A stretch of DNA of 64,000 nucleotides from SKLM01 sp041687115 (lineage in GTDB: Bacteria > Chloroflexota > Anaerolineae > B4-G1). The stretch's first letter is position 1. Each line of letters opens with the position of its first letter. The stretch lies in assembly GCA_041687115.1 (NCBI GenBank), contig JAWLCP010000004.1, forward strand, positions 1 through 64,000, given 5' to 3'. Both the position numbers and the translations under genes were made by a program. This document shows positions 9,901 to 17,611 of this stretch, one piece after another. Under the pieces are notes generated by a model, which saw only the letters and a list, made by a program, of their open reading frames with translations, was not told the DNA's origin and made no database searches.

Positions 9901-12100
9901 CCTCCGGGTGAGGAGTGTCGAGGCGCGGAGCCGGGAGCTGGAGAGGCAAGTCGCAGAGCGAACCGAGGAGCTGGCGGCGGTCAACGCCATCGCGGCCGTG
10001 GTGAGCCGCTCTCTGGATCTGGATGAGATGCTGGCCGATGCCCTGGACAAGACGTTAGAGATGATGGGTCTCGAGGTGGGGGGAGTCTATCTGCTGGATG
10101 AGGAAGCCGGCATGCTAGACATCGCTGTCCAGCGAGGATTCAGACCTGAGATGGTGGCCGAGATCGACGCATTGAAGGTGGGCGAGGGGTTCTCAGGCCG
10201 CGTTGCGCAGTCAGGGGAGCCACTGGTGGTGGCGGATGTATCGGAGGACCGTCGTCTGACACGGATGGTGGTGCAGGAGGACGGGCTCGGCTCGCTCGCT
10301 GTGGTCCCCTTGAGCGCGAAAGGGAATGTGCTGGGGACGCTTTTCACGGCCACACGGGGCTATCGAGAGTTTGCGGACCGGGACGTGCAGTTGCTGACGG
10401 CCATTGGCCGTCAGATCGGGGTGGCTGTGGAGAACGCTGCTCTCTATGAGGACACGAGACGCCGGCTGGCACAGCTGACGGCGCTCCAGGAGACGACGAT
10501 GGCGGTGGCCAGTACGCTGGAGCTGGAGAGACTTCTGCACTTGATCGTGCACCACGCTGTACGGTTGGTCCAGGCCGAGGGGGGCCTCCTCAACCTGGTC
10601 GATTGGGAGGCCGGCGAAGACGAAGTCGTCGCCGCCGTCGGAATCGCGGCTGGTTCGGTCGGTATTCGCTCCAGTCTCGGGGCTGGATTGTCGGGGTGGG
10701 TGGCGAAGCATGACGAGGCCGTGGTGTCGAACGACGTTCGAGCGGATGCCCGGATTGACGCATCGGGCCTTCACTCGCTGGAGTCGGAGAGCGGGAAGCG
10801 GATCCAGAACACGGCTGCGGCCCCTTTGAGCATCAAGGATCGCGTGGTGGGGACGCTGGTGGTGCTGAACAAGGGAAGTGGCGAACAGGATCTGGACCAG
10901 GGTGATCTCAACCTGCTCCAGGCCTTCGCCAACCAGGCAGCCACGGCCATTGAGAACGCACGCCTCTTCGAGGCTGAGCAACGCCGGGCGGAGCAGTTCC
11001 GGGTGATCAGCGAGGTGGGGCAGCGGTTCACGTCGATTATGAGCATCGACAGCGTCCTGCAACAGGTGGCGGAGTTGATCCAGAGCGCGTTCGCGTACGA
11101 CCACGTGGGGATCGCGATGATCGAGGACGGTACGGCCGTCTACCGGGTTGGCGCGGGCAAGCTGTGGGGAGAGAACGGTTTTGAGTTCTCGCCGGCACGC
11201 CTCCGAGTCGGCGAGGAGGGCATCACCGGCTGGGTGGCCAGCAGAGGGGAGCCGCTCCTGGTGCCCGACGTGCGGGAGGAGCCGCGCTACGTGTGGATGG
11301 AGGGCAGCAGCACCCTTTCTGAGCTCATCGTGCCCATCACCCTCAAGGGGGAGGTGATTGGTGTGCTGGATGCTCAGAGCGACCAGCTGGACGCCTTCGA
11401 CGATAGCGATCTTACGGTCCTCCAGGCTCTGGCGGATCAAGCGGCCGTGGCCATTGACAACGCCCGCCTGTATGAGCAGGCCCAGCGACTGGCCGTGGTC
11501 GAGGAGCGACAGCGTCTGGCCCGCGAGTTGCACGATTCGGTGACGCAGGCGCTTTACGGCACAACGCTATACGCGGAAGCGGCGGCGCGGCAGCTGGCGA
11601 CCGGGGAGGTGGAGCTGGTCGCGGATCATCTACGGGAGCTGCGGGACACGGCGCAAGAGGCGCTGCGGGAGATGCGTCTGCTGATCTTCGAGCTGCGGCC
11701 CTCGATTCTCGACACCGAGGGGTTGGTCACGGCCCTGCGGGCGCGGCTGGAAGCGGTGGAGGAGCGAGCGGGACTGGAGGTACTTCTCCGGGTCGAGGGA
11801 GAGGGGACCGTGCCCGCCGAGATCGAGGAGGGGCTATACCGCATCGCGCAAGAGGCGTTGAACAACGCGCTCAAGCACGCCTGCGCCGGACGGGTCAGCG
11901 TGTGCCTGGACCGGGGGGAGGAGGCGGTCGTTCTGGAGATCGTAGACGACGGCCTTGGTTTCGATCCCAGCACGGCTGTGGAGGGCGGAGGACTTGGCCT
12001 GGATGGGATGATCGAGCGGGCAGCCAAGATGGGAGGGGAGCTGGTACTGGACAGCGAACCGGGGGCGGGAACGAGGGTGCGAGTGGAGGTGCCTCGATGA
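6995..12100 (+). CDS. Propeller-sensor histidine kinase (Reg_prop/Y_Y_Y/GAF/HisKA_3)
   Basis: A 1701-aa membrane kinase. A hydrophobic leader (residues 5-25) is followed by about a dozen two-component-regulator propeller repeats of the form WxGTxxGLxRYD (roughly 60-790), a Y_Y_Y domain (about 840-935), one membrane helix (about 945-965), a coiled coil, three GAF domains, and HisKA_3 with His1513 in LARELHDSVTQ plus an HATPase domain (QEALNNALKHA, VDDGLGF). The propeller should face outside the cytoplasmic membrane and read an extracellular ligand. Three GAF domains inserted between sensor and kinase are unusual. Start chosen at ATG 6995, with ATG 6986 and an open frame to 6899 as alternatives. 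The stop overlaps the next start (ATGA), so kinase and regulator are co-translated. Confidence 0.92.
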   Translation: MRRAPSLCLILGMLIGIIPLTGISCGCARASSAGAIVPSLPGESNRGSSQLLGSSPAPVASQHLTFRRLTLEDGLSQSSIYCIVQDGQGFMWFGTEDGLNRYDGYDIKVYRHDPDNPHSLSSNTILGCERDQRDVVWIVTGDGTLHRYEPETGRFIRYSLALEDPFQQLGGAITTLHGDVQGRLWVGTYGDGLVRYDPEEDAFSAYRHDPTDPTSLSHRVVWRIHEDREGVIWVGTEGGLNRYDEETDSFLRYPYRDFPPGGYQYDPPVHDYDPAFQPHNPDALGSPAVTYLAEDDAGSLWVGTRYGGLNRLDMGTGRFTSYLYDASFEPEDPGTFSGNSVRELLVDHLGAIWVSSAHWNVDETRTYARLGLERFDPETGDIERFVADPEDACSLPHDATWRIYEDSRGTLWLHTFAGGVEVYDRTTGCFVHYGHDPDDEGTLSGDDITRFYEDEAGGLWIGTTVSGMSLYDPTWAKFASYRVTAPDGERLSNNSIWRFGVSPENLDAEGRARALWVSTFAGINYWDRRADTFTFYEIDPKLPDNQAYAIVEDAERDALWLATSMGLERATLPGDVSTAPETLDFTRVLTRSSAAIGYVLDLHPAGADQLWVAQYGVGLHRLDLTAEQIVATYRHDPGDEDSLGDDRVRAIFPARDDGLWLVTASGVDHFDPATEAFTHSLHDPDDPQSVAERVLWLYEDEAGAVWLGTNGDGLQRLDAGTGRVMVTYGEEEDLPNNVVYSVLPDEAGHLWLSTNRGLARFDPVTETFQSYTSADGLQSNEFNYRAALRAPDDELLLGGVNGINSFYPKDVAPSAYVPPIVITEIQLGPPRPPRGAGGGSGTSAEGGSETVLETPTHLTEEIELSYQDRILSFEFAALHYAIPERNQYAYLMDGFDRDWNYVGNRRFATYTNLPPGRYTFRVKGSNSDGVWNEEGTSLSVTVTPPFWATWWFRGILGLLVIGGAVTGYRLRVRSVEARSRELERQVAERTEELAAVNAIAAVVSRSLDLDEMLADALDKTLEMMGLEVGGVYLLDEEAGMLDIAVQRGFRPEMVAEIDALKVGEGFSGRVAQSGEPLVVADVSEDRRLTRMVVQEDGLGSLAVVPLSAKGNVLGTLFTATRGYREFADRDVQLLTAIGRQIGVAVENAALYEDTRRRLAQLTALQETTMAVASTLELERLLHLIVHHAVRLVQAEGGLLNLVDWEAGEDEVVAAVGIAAGSVGIRSSLGAGLSGWVAKHDEAVVSNDVRADARIDASGLHSLESESGKRIQNTAAAPLSIKDRVVGTLVVLNKGSGEQDLDQGDLNLLQAFANQAATAIENARLFEAEQRRAEQFRVISEVGQRFTSIMSIDSVLQQVAELIQSAFAYDHVGIAMIEDGTAVYRVGAGKLWGENGFEFSPARLRVGEEGITGWVASRGEPLLVPDVREEPRYVWMEGSSTLSELIVPITLKGEVIGVLDAQSDQLDAFDDSDLTVLQALADQAAVAIDNARLYEQAQRLAVVEERQRLARELHDSVTQALYGTTLYAEAAARQLATGEVELVADHLRELRDTAQEALREMRLLIFELRPSILDTEGLVTALRARLEAVEERAGLEVLLRVEGEGTVPAEIEEGLYRIAQEALNNALKHACAGRVSVCLDRGEEAVVLEIVDDGLGFDPSTAVEGGGLGLDGMIERAAKMGGELVLDSEPGAGTRVRVEVPR

Positions 12101-13710
12101 CGGCCGACGGACTCGGCTGGGCCGACGAACTCGGCTGGGCCGACAAAGTCGGCAGGGCTGACGGGGTTCGTGGGAGTGGCGGTCACAAGCCCATTCGTGT
12201 GCTGGTAGTGGACGATCACGCGATCGTCCGGAGGGGCATCCGGGCTTTGCTGGAGACCGAGGCAGATATCGAGGTGGTGGGGGAGGTCGAGGATGGACGG
12301 CAGGCGGTCGCTGAGGCGGTGCGCCTCCGGCCCGATGTGATTCTCATGGATCTGATGATGCCAGGGATGGACGGGATAGAGGCCACGCAGCGAATCACTG
12401 CCCGCCAGCCGGAAACCCGTGTCCTGGTGCTTACGAGCTTTGCCGGTGACGACAAGGTCTTCCCGGCGATCAAGGCGGGCGCACTGGGGTATCTTCTGAA
12501 GGACTCCAGTCCGGATGAGTTGGTGAGTGCCATCGGGAAGGTGTATCGTGGTGAGTCGTCGCTCCATCCGAAGATCGCTGAGAAGGTGCTGCAGGAACTG
12601 ACTCCCCTCTCGGAGCAGGGGGTGGCACCAGATCCGCTGACCGAACGGGATATGGACGTGCTCCAATTAGTGGCACGCGGGCAGAGCAACGGAGAGATAG
12701 CCAGTGCGCTGGCGGTCAGCGAGTCGACGGTGCGCGCGCACGTCCACGATATCCTGAGCAAGCTCCACCTGGTCAGTCGGACCGAGGCGGTACTGTATGC
12801 CTTGCGAGAGGGCCTGGCGTCAGTTGACGACCTAACGCCGGGCTACGTGAGCAGACTGCTGGCGATGACTGGAAGAGATGCGGACTTGACGCCGTCGGTC
12901 GGCCGATCGCCCGTGGCGGGCGCCAGCAACGATGAGCTTGAGGCTCTACGCCTGATTGCCGCCGATCACCAGAAGGTCGGGCAGGAGCTGGCCCTGGCGG
13001 GGGAAATCCAGGCGGGTTTCCTTCCCGACACGCTTCCGGACGTCCCCGGCTGGCAACTGACTGCAACCCTGGAGCCGGCCAGGGAGACCGCGGGGGATTT
13101 CTACGATGTCATCCCCCTGCCCAACGGACGGCTAGGGATAGTGGTTGCGGACGTCGCCGACAAAGGCGTGGGCGCAGCGCTATACATGGCTCTGGCCCGG
13201 ACGCTCATCCGGACCTACGCCGCTGACTACGACACGGAGCCTGAACGCGTGCTCAGTGTCGTCAATGATCGCATCCTGATGGATACGCGGGCCAGCCTGT
13301 TCGTGACCGTCTTCTACGGCACCCTCGATCCAGTGAGCGGAACACTGACGTACTGCAACGCAGGACATAATCCACCGTACCTGCTGACTGCCCGGGACAG
13401 GCAGTCGGTTCAGAGACTGGGAAGAACCGGGATACCGCTCGGCATCTACAGGGACCAGGCCTGGGAAAGAGGCGCTGTTCCCGTAGCACCCGGGGTAACA
13501 TTACTGCTTTACACGGATGGCGTCACGGAGGCGCAGAACCGAGACGAGGCATTTTTCGGCGAGGAGCGATTGCTGGCGGTGGCCCGGGCGAGCCTGGGAC
13601 GTTCGGCCCGGGATATGCAGGAGCGGGTGATCGCGGAGGTGCATCGCTTCGTGGGCGGTGTCCCTCGGTCGGATGATATCACGGTGATGGTTGTGATGAG
13701 GGAGCCTTGA
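12097..13710 (+). CDS. Receiver-LuxR HTH-SpoIIE phosphatase fusion
   Basis: A 537-aa protein joining three modules. A repeat-containing N-terminus (5-23) precedes a receiver (33-150; Asp85 in LMDLMMPGMDG), a LuxR-type helix-turn-helix (about 185-245; SNGEIASALAVSESTVRAH), a helical linker and a PP2C/SpoIIE Ser/Thr phosphatase domain (about 315-535). The phosphatase metal-site residues are visible in AGDFYDV, VADVADKG and SDDITVM. Phosphorylation by the upstream kinase could therefore drive both DNA binding and dephosphorylation of a partner such as an anti-sigma-factor antagonist; that is inference. It overlaps the kinase stop by ATGA. The receiver-HTH part is a close paralogue of the regulator at 13812. 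Confidence 0.9.
   Translation: MTADGLGWADELGWADKVGRADGVRGSGGHKPIRVLVVDDHAIVRRGIRALLETEADIEVVGEVEDGRQAVAEAVRLRPDVILMDLMMPGMDGIEATQRITARQPETRVLVLTSFAGDDKVFPAIKAGALGYLLKDSSPDELVSAIGKVYRGESSLHPKIAEKVLQELTPLSEQGVAPDPLTERDMDVLQLVARGQSNGEIASALAVSESTVRAHVHDILSKLHLVSRTEAVLYALREGLASVDDLTPGYVSRLLAMTGRDADLTPSVGRSPVAGASNDELEALRLIAADHQKVGQELALAGEIQAGFLPDTLPDVPGWQLTATLEPARETAGDFYDVIPLPNGRLGIVVADVADKGVGAALYMALARTLIRTYAADYDTEPERVLSVVNDRILMDTRASLFVTVFYGTLDPVSGTLTYCNAGHNPPYLLTARDRQSVQRLGRTGIPLGIYRDQAWERGAVPVAPGVTLLLYTDGVTEAQNRDEAFFGEERLLAVARASLGRSARDMQERVIAEVHRFVGGVPRSDDITVMVVMREP
12106..12168 (+). repeat. 18-bp tandem repeat inside the N-terminus of the fusion regulator
   Basis: Three full units (12106-12123, 12124-12141, 12142-12159) plus half of a fourth. 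Units one and two differ at two bases, the third is more diverged. Each encodes a hexapeptide of the type D-x-L-G-W-A, giving GWADELGWAD in the protein. An expansion of 18 bp keeps the frame. Confidence 0.8.
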
Positions 13711-13758
13711 CGCTGGATCTCAGCGGATCCGATTGGCACGGCTTGAAGGAGTTATCAG

Positions 13759-13815
13759 GTGATCATCGAGGCAGACGGCGAGAGGCGACGGGCGACGGCG
13801 GAGGTGCCTGAATGA
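13759..13815 (+). CDS. Possible 18-codon leader ORF coupled to the next regulator
   Basis: A GTG (13759) eight bases after AAGGAG (13745-13750) opens 18 codons ending in AEVPE and a TGA that overlaps the next ATG (ATGA). The upstream kinase ends in VEVPR with the same ATGA overlap to its regulator. So this may be the residue of a lost kinase 3' end, or a coupling leader. No function is known. Confidence 0.3.
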   Translation: MIIEADGERRRATAEVPE

Positions 13816-14522
13816 CGGGGACACACGACGACCAGAGGACGGACGACCAGGCCAGGCCGATTCGCGTGCTGGTGGTGGACGACCACGTCGTGGTGCGGCG
13901 GGGCATTCGGGCCTTGCTGGGTACGGTGGACGAGGTCCAGGTGGTGGGCGAGGCTCCGGACGGTGAGGAGGCATTGGAGAGGGTCAAGGCCCTGCGCCCC
14001 GACGTGATCCTGCTCGACCTGCTGATGCCCCGAATGGACGGCATCGAGGTGACGCGCCGCCTGGTCGCGGAGGATCCCAAGACGCGGATCCTGGTGCTCA
14101 CCAGCTTCGCCGCGGATGACCAGGTCTTCCCCGCCATCAAGGCCGGGGCGCTGGGCTACCTGCTGAAGGACACAGGACCGGAGGAGTTGGTGCGGGCCAT
14201 TCGTCAGGTGTACCGCGGCGAGTCGTCGCTGTCACCCGCCGTCGCCCGGAAGGTGCTCCAGGAGCTATCGCGCCCGCTGGATCGACCGCCGACGCCAGAT
14301 CCGCTGACGGAGCGGGAGCTGGAGGTGCTGCAGGTCGTGGCCAGAGGACTGAGCAACCAGGACATCGCCGCCGAGTTGATGATCAGCGAAGCGACGGTGC
14401 GCACTCACGTGAGCAACATCCTGGGTAAGCTGCACCTGGCCAGCCGCACGCAAGCTGCGCTCTACGCTCTGCGCGAGGGGCTGGCCTCGCTGAATGACGT
14501 TGATGCCGACGTAGCGGGCTGA
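13812..14522 (+). CDS. NarL/FixJ-family response regulator
   Basis: A 236-aa regulator with receiver domain (17-133; VVDDH, Asp69 in LLDLLMPRMDG, LTSF, LLKDTG) and LuxR-type helix-turn-helix (about 165-228; LTERELEVLQVVARGLSN, SEATVRTHVSNILGKL). It is strongly similar to residues 30-250 of the fusion protein just upstream, including the shared GALGYLLKD and VYRGESSL stretches, so one is probably a tandem duplicate of the other. It likely shares the propeller kinase as phosphate donor. ATG 13812 is preceded by a short ORF with an ATGA overlap. Confidence 0.92.
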   Translation: MTGTHDDQRTDDQARPIRVLVVDDHVVVRRGIRALLGTVDEVQVVGEAPDGEEALERVKALRPDVILLDLLMPRMDGIEVTRRLVAEDPKTRILVLTSFAADDQVFPAIKAGALGYLLKDTGPEELVRAIRQVYRGESSLSPAVARKVLQELSRPLDRPPTPDPLTERELEVLQVVARGLSNQDIAAELMISEATVRTHVSNILGKLHLASRTQAALYALREGLASLNDVDADVAG

Positions 14523-14529
14523 CGATGGG

Positions 14530-14754
14530 ATGGCTTCGGCTGGGCTCCAGGAGGGGATTGAGGCGGTACTTCTCCATCGTGCCCACGGTGGCGCGATTCG
14601 AGCTGGCGATGGAGCAGTCAAGCCCTGGGCAGGCTGCGCAGAGACTGAGTTCGCGCAACGGCTTGCGGCGAGGCTGGGAGCTACGCTTATGGGTACGATG
14701 ATAGAGGCAGTGGAAGGCGCCAAGGAGCTGTCGATGGCCGAAGGTGATGTCTGA
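14530..14754 (+). CDS. Uncertain 74-codon ORF
   Basis: An ATG eight bases after the regulator stop opens 74 codons ending in a short helical region around EAVEGAKELSMAEGDV. I recognise no family and see no good ribosome binding site. It ends just before the truncated element at 14760. It may be a remnant or a chance frame in high-GC DNA. Confidence 0.2.
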   Translation: MASAGLQEGIEAVLLHRAHGGAIRAGDGAVKPWAGCAETEFAQRLAARLGATLMGTMIEAVEGAKELSMAEGDV

Positions 14755-14759
14755 CCGGA

Positions 14760-14787
14760 TGCAACATTCTTCGTAAGGAGCGTACGA
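14760..14787 (+). repeat. Truncated copy of the 123-nt intergenic element
   Basis: The sequence matches the first 28 or so bases of the 123-nt element (CAACATTC, TCGTA and GCGTAC all in register), then stops. It is followed within nine bases by sequence homologous to the middle of pepF. The hairpin and promoter part of the element is missing. Confidence 0.7.
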
Positions 14788-14795
14788 CTGGCGCG

Positions 14796-15851
14796 GAGCC
14801 CGACCTGGCGATCTACAGGCATTACGTCGAGGACCTGGAGCGCCAGAAGGAGCACGTCCGCTCGAGCGACGTCGAAGAGGTTCTGGCGATGGCCATGGAC
14901 CCGCTAAGTGGCGCCTCGTCGACTTATAGCGCTCTCACGAACGCCGACCTGCCTTTCGAGCCGGCGCGTGGCGAGGACGGCGAGGAAAGGGAGGTGGGCT
15001 TCGAGCAGGCAGTCGAGTGGATCTGCGCGGGGCTAGCTCCGCTGGGCGACGAGTACGTCGAGACGCTTCGAGCGGGCGCGATGGAGAAGCGCTGGGTGGA
15101 TCGGGCGCGGAACAAGGGGAAGCGTCAGGGCGCCTTCTCCAGCGGCGCCTACGACACGCAGCCGTTCATCATGATGAGCTACGCCGATGACGTCTTCAGC
15201 CTGAGCACGCTGGCCCACGAGCTGGGTCACTCGATGCACTCGCTGCTGACGCGGGAGAACCAACCCTACGTCTACGGCCGGTACTCCCTCTTCGTGGCCC
15301 AGGTGGCCTCCAACTTCCATCAGGCGATGGTGCGCGATTACCTGTTCCGCACGGAGGAGGATCCCGACCTCCCGTTGGCCCTCATCGAGGAGACCATGTC
15401 GAACTTCCACCGCTACTTCTTCATCATGCCGACGCTGGCGTGGTTCGAGCTGGAGATGCACCAGCGGGTGGAGCAGGGGGCGCCGGTTAACGCCCGGACG
15501 ATGATCGATCTGACGGCGGATCTGTTCAACGAGGGGTATGGTGAAGAGATCGTTACTGATCACGATCGCAGCGGCATCACCTGGGCACAGTTCGCCCACA
15601 TGTACATGAACTTCTACGTCTACCAGTACGCGACCGGAATCTCCGGGGCCCATGCCCTGGCCGATCGGGTGCTGGCTGGCGAGCCGGGGGCGGCGGAGGC
15701 GTACGTCGAGTTCCTGAGTTCAGGCGGCTCGGTCTATCCCCTCGACGCGCTCAAAGCCGCCGGGGTGGATCTGACCACGCCGGAGCCGGTGGAGAAGGCC
15801 TTCGGATCACTGGCGGAGGTAGTAGATCGGCTGGAGGCGTTGGTGCTGTGA
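14796..15851 (+). pseudogene. pepF: Truncated oligoendopeptidase F (second pepF copy)
   Basis: Homology to the full gene at 47919 starts at 14796, which corresponds to about codon 133 of the full protein; the N-terminal third is missing and no start codon exists before ATG 14889. A further 119 codons are missing in frame between EREVG and EQAVEW. From there to the stop the copy is intact, including the zinc motif AHELGHSMHS. The missing block is 357 bp in the full gene and is bounded there by two GAGGT sequences (48507 and 48864), a microhomology deletion. The 320-codon frame might make a protein, but a lobe that closes the M3 active-site cleft is absent, so I call it a pseudogene. Confidence 0.85.
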
Positions 15852-15984
15852 TCATGCTGAACCGGCAACCACGTGCCCCCATCTGTGCCGAATAGGCCAG
15901 TAGGTAGCCAGGGTCGTCGGTGCGCGGGCGTAACGGCTAGCAGGATACAACATTCATCGTAGATCGAATACGATGAGCGTGGAG

Positions 15985-16013
15985 AAGGATCGTCCTCAGG
16001 ACGGTCCTTTTTT
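15985..16013 (+). terminator. Intrinsic terminator within element A
   Basis: An 11-bp stem (AAGGATCGTCC / GGACGGTCCTT, one T-G wobble) with a TCA loop, followed by six T. The closing pair is C-G here and T-A in copies C and D, a compensatory change that supports the stem. Confidence 0.8.
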
Positions 16014-16038
16014 CGTACCGCCAATCGAACCTTCTTCC

Positions 16039-16068
16039 GATGACAGTGGGCTCCGTCTGGCGTACACT
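16039..16068 (+). promoter_or_regulatory. Predicted promoter within element A
   Basis: GATGAC (16039-16044), 18-bp spacer, TACACT (16063-16068). The boxes and spacing are kept in all copies although the spacer itself diverges. Confidence 0.55.
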
Positions 16069-16218
16069 AGGAACGACCCTGATTCGGGGTTCCTCTGATC
16101 CATGGCCTTAGTGATTCTGTATTGGCCCGCCGGCGGGGACTGGGCGAGGTGACCGTTCTGAGGCTGCCGGTGCTGTCGCTCCGGCAAGAGACGAAGACCC
16201 AATAGAGGAGAGCAGACG

Positions 16219-16454
16219 ATGACGACTCAAGCAATCCCCCGCTCCGACGACTGGCGGAGAAGCTCCTGGGTACAGGTGCTCGCCATCGTCATAGGCTACG
16301 GCTCAACCTACGTCCCGACGGTGGTCGCTCAACTGGGAGGAGATCAGCCGTCGGCTATCACGCCTTCGGCCGGGTCGCGCCTTTGATGCTCGCGCACTAT
16401 CTTCACGACGCCGTTCAGTTCGCAGCGGTCTATATCATAGTGAATGGATTCTGA
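16219..16454 (+). pseudogene. Decayed CPBP-type membrane protease gene
   Basis: An ATG with GAGGAG upstream opens 55 codons: a polar N-terminus, one helix (WVQVLAIVIGYGSTYVP), then TGA at 16384. In a different frame the DNA continues with RVAPLMLAHYLHDAVQFAAV and a stop at 16452-16454. That second stretch resembles the last conserved helix of CPBP (Abi) intramembrane proteases with its His and Asp. The expected EExxxR and middle-His motifs are absent. So this is a gene with its middle deleted and a frame break. The family call rests on a short stretch and on the three other CPBP genes in the window. Confidence 0.5.
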
Positions 16455-16555
16455 TATCGTTCGGGATCGTGCGCACCGGTTCGATCATCAGACGCGCGAG
16501 AGGGCGACGGCGGCAAAGCCGCTGAGCCCTGGGATCGTATATGGGAGGACGTACC

Positions 16556-17026
16556 GTGTGGACAGAGACCGAAATCAAGCCGCGGTGGGCAGCGCTCACT
16601 GTTTGGGGTGTGGTGAACGCGGTCAACGTCCTGCAGGCTACGGGGTTCACCTCGCGGGTGTGGACCGGAGATAGGGCGATCAACCACCTCCTGGGCCGCG
16701 TGATCATCGCCCTCGCAGCGCCAGCAGCTGTGGCGCTATTCGCTTTCCTTCGTGCCCGAGCTGGCTGGCTCCAGGGGGTTGGCCCGGCTGTGTACCTCGT
16801 CTTCATCGCCCTAGAGCTCGCTGTCGATTACCTCTGGCCCGTTGAGTTCCGGTCTCCCGTGAGGCCCGAGATTCTGGTGCCCTATCTGGTGCTCTTCTTC
16901 GGGTCGATTCTGCTGATGGGGCTGCCCATGTTCGGCGCCAACCGGCAGTTGTGGCTCGTCACCGTGGTCACCACCGTGCTACTGCTGGGGTCGATGGTCG
17001 TGGCAATGCGCCGAAGCGTTGCCTGA
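16556..17026 (+). CDS. Membrane protein of unknown function, four to five helices
   Basis: A 156-aa protein. I prefer the GTG at 16556, seven bases after GGGAGGA; an ATG at 16541 is in frame but overlaps that ribosome binding site. After a short polar start there are about five hydrophobic segments (LTVWGVVNAVNVL; VIIALAAPAAVALFAFL; VYLVFIALELAVDYLW; ILVPYLVLFFGSILLMGL; LVTVVTTVLLLGSMVV). I do not recognise a family. It is followed 74 bases later by a flavodoxin gene. Its layout is similar to the membrane protein at 42013. Confidence 0.75.
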   Translation: MWTETEIKPRWAALTVWGVVNAVNVLQATGFTSRVWTGDRAINHLLGRVIIALAAPAAVALFAFLRARAGWLQGVGPAVYLVFIALELAVDYLWPVEFRSPVRPEILVPYLVLFFGSILLMGLPMFGANRQLWLVTVVTTVLLLGSMVVAMRRSVA

Positions 17027-17100
17027 GGCTCCTATGGTGGCAGCTGGCTACATCTGGTCAGGACCCAGCTGATCGAGCGCGGCGACAGGAGGATTCACAT

Positions 17101-17571
17101 ATGAGAAGCCTGGTCGTCTACTACTCCCTATTCGGAAACACGCAGAGAATCGCGGAAGTGATCGCTGAAAGACTGGAGGAGGAAGGGCACGTGCGCGTGG
17201 TCGGGGCGGACCAGCTGACTACCTCTGACCTGGACGGGGTCGACCTGGTCGTGCTGGGGAGTCCAACCCACCGTATGAACGTGCCCGAGACGGTGCGACC
17301 TGTTCTGGAACGGTTGCCCAAAGGGGCGCTCCAGGGCGCATCCGTCGCCGCTTTCGATACGTCGTACAAGATGTCCGCACTGTTGAGTCGTTTCACTGCG
17401 GTGCCGAAGTTGGCCCGAAGGCTGCGCAAGCTTGGCGGGACACCCCTCGTCCCACCGGAGACCTTCCACGTGCTGGGAAGGGAGGGCCCGCCATATGACG
17501 GCGAGATCGAGCGGGCGAGGGCGTGGGCGGACTCGATTCTCGCAGGGCTCGGGAGCACGCGTGGCCGCTAG
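17101..17571 (+). CDS. Flavodoxin-like FMN protein
   Basis: A 156-aa flavodoxin fold. The phosphate-binding loop follows strand one as YYSLFGNTQRIAE (the S/T-x-x-G-N-T pattern), and the second loop is LVVLGSPTHRMNVPE. Length matches single-domain flavodoxins. ATG 17101 has AGGAGG seven to twelve bases upstream. It should bind FMN non-covalently and carry electrons or act as a small quinone/flavin reductase in the cytoplasm; the partner is unknown. Flanking genes encode membrane proteins with no redox motif. Confidence 0.85.
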   Translation: MRSLVVYYSLFGNTQRIAEVIAERLEEEGHVRVVGADQLTTSDLDGVDLVVLGSPTHRMNVPETVRPVLERLPKGALQGASVAAFDTSYKMSALLSRFTAVPKLARRLRKLGGTPLVPPETFHVLGREGPPYDGEIERARAWADSILAGLGSTRGR

Positions 17572-17611
17572 TACCGATTCGTGAGGAATGAATCACCAGC
17601 AGGAGGCGAGA

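Larger units (their letters stand above)
15946..16068 (+). repeat. 123-nt intergenic element, copy A
   Basis: Starts TACAACATTCATCGTA, has a hairpin at offsets 39-63 and ends in GATGAC-18 nt-TACACT. The other three full copies start at 22920, 33964 and 36355 and have the same length. It sits between truncated pepF and a decayed CPBP gene. Confidence 0.85.

Noticed and set aside
10211..11533. 440-codon minus-strand ORF
   Set aside because: Antisense to the GAF domains of the same kinase, with no ribosome binding site or domain.
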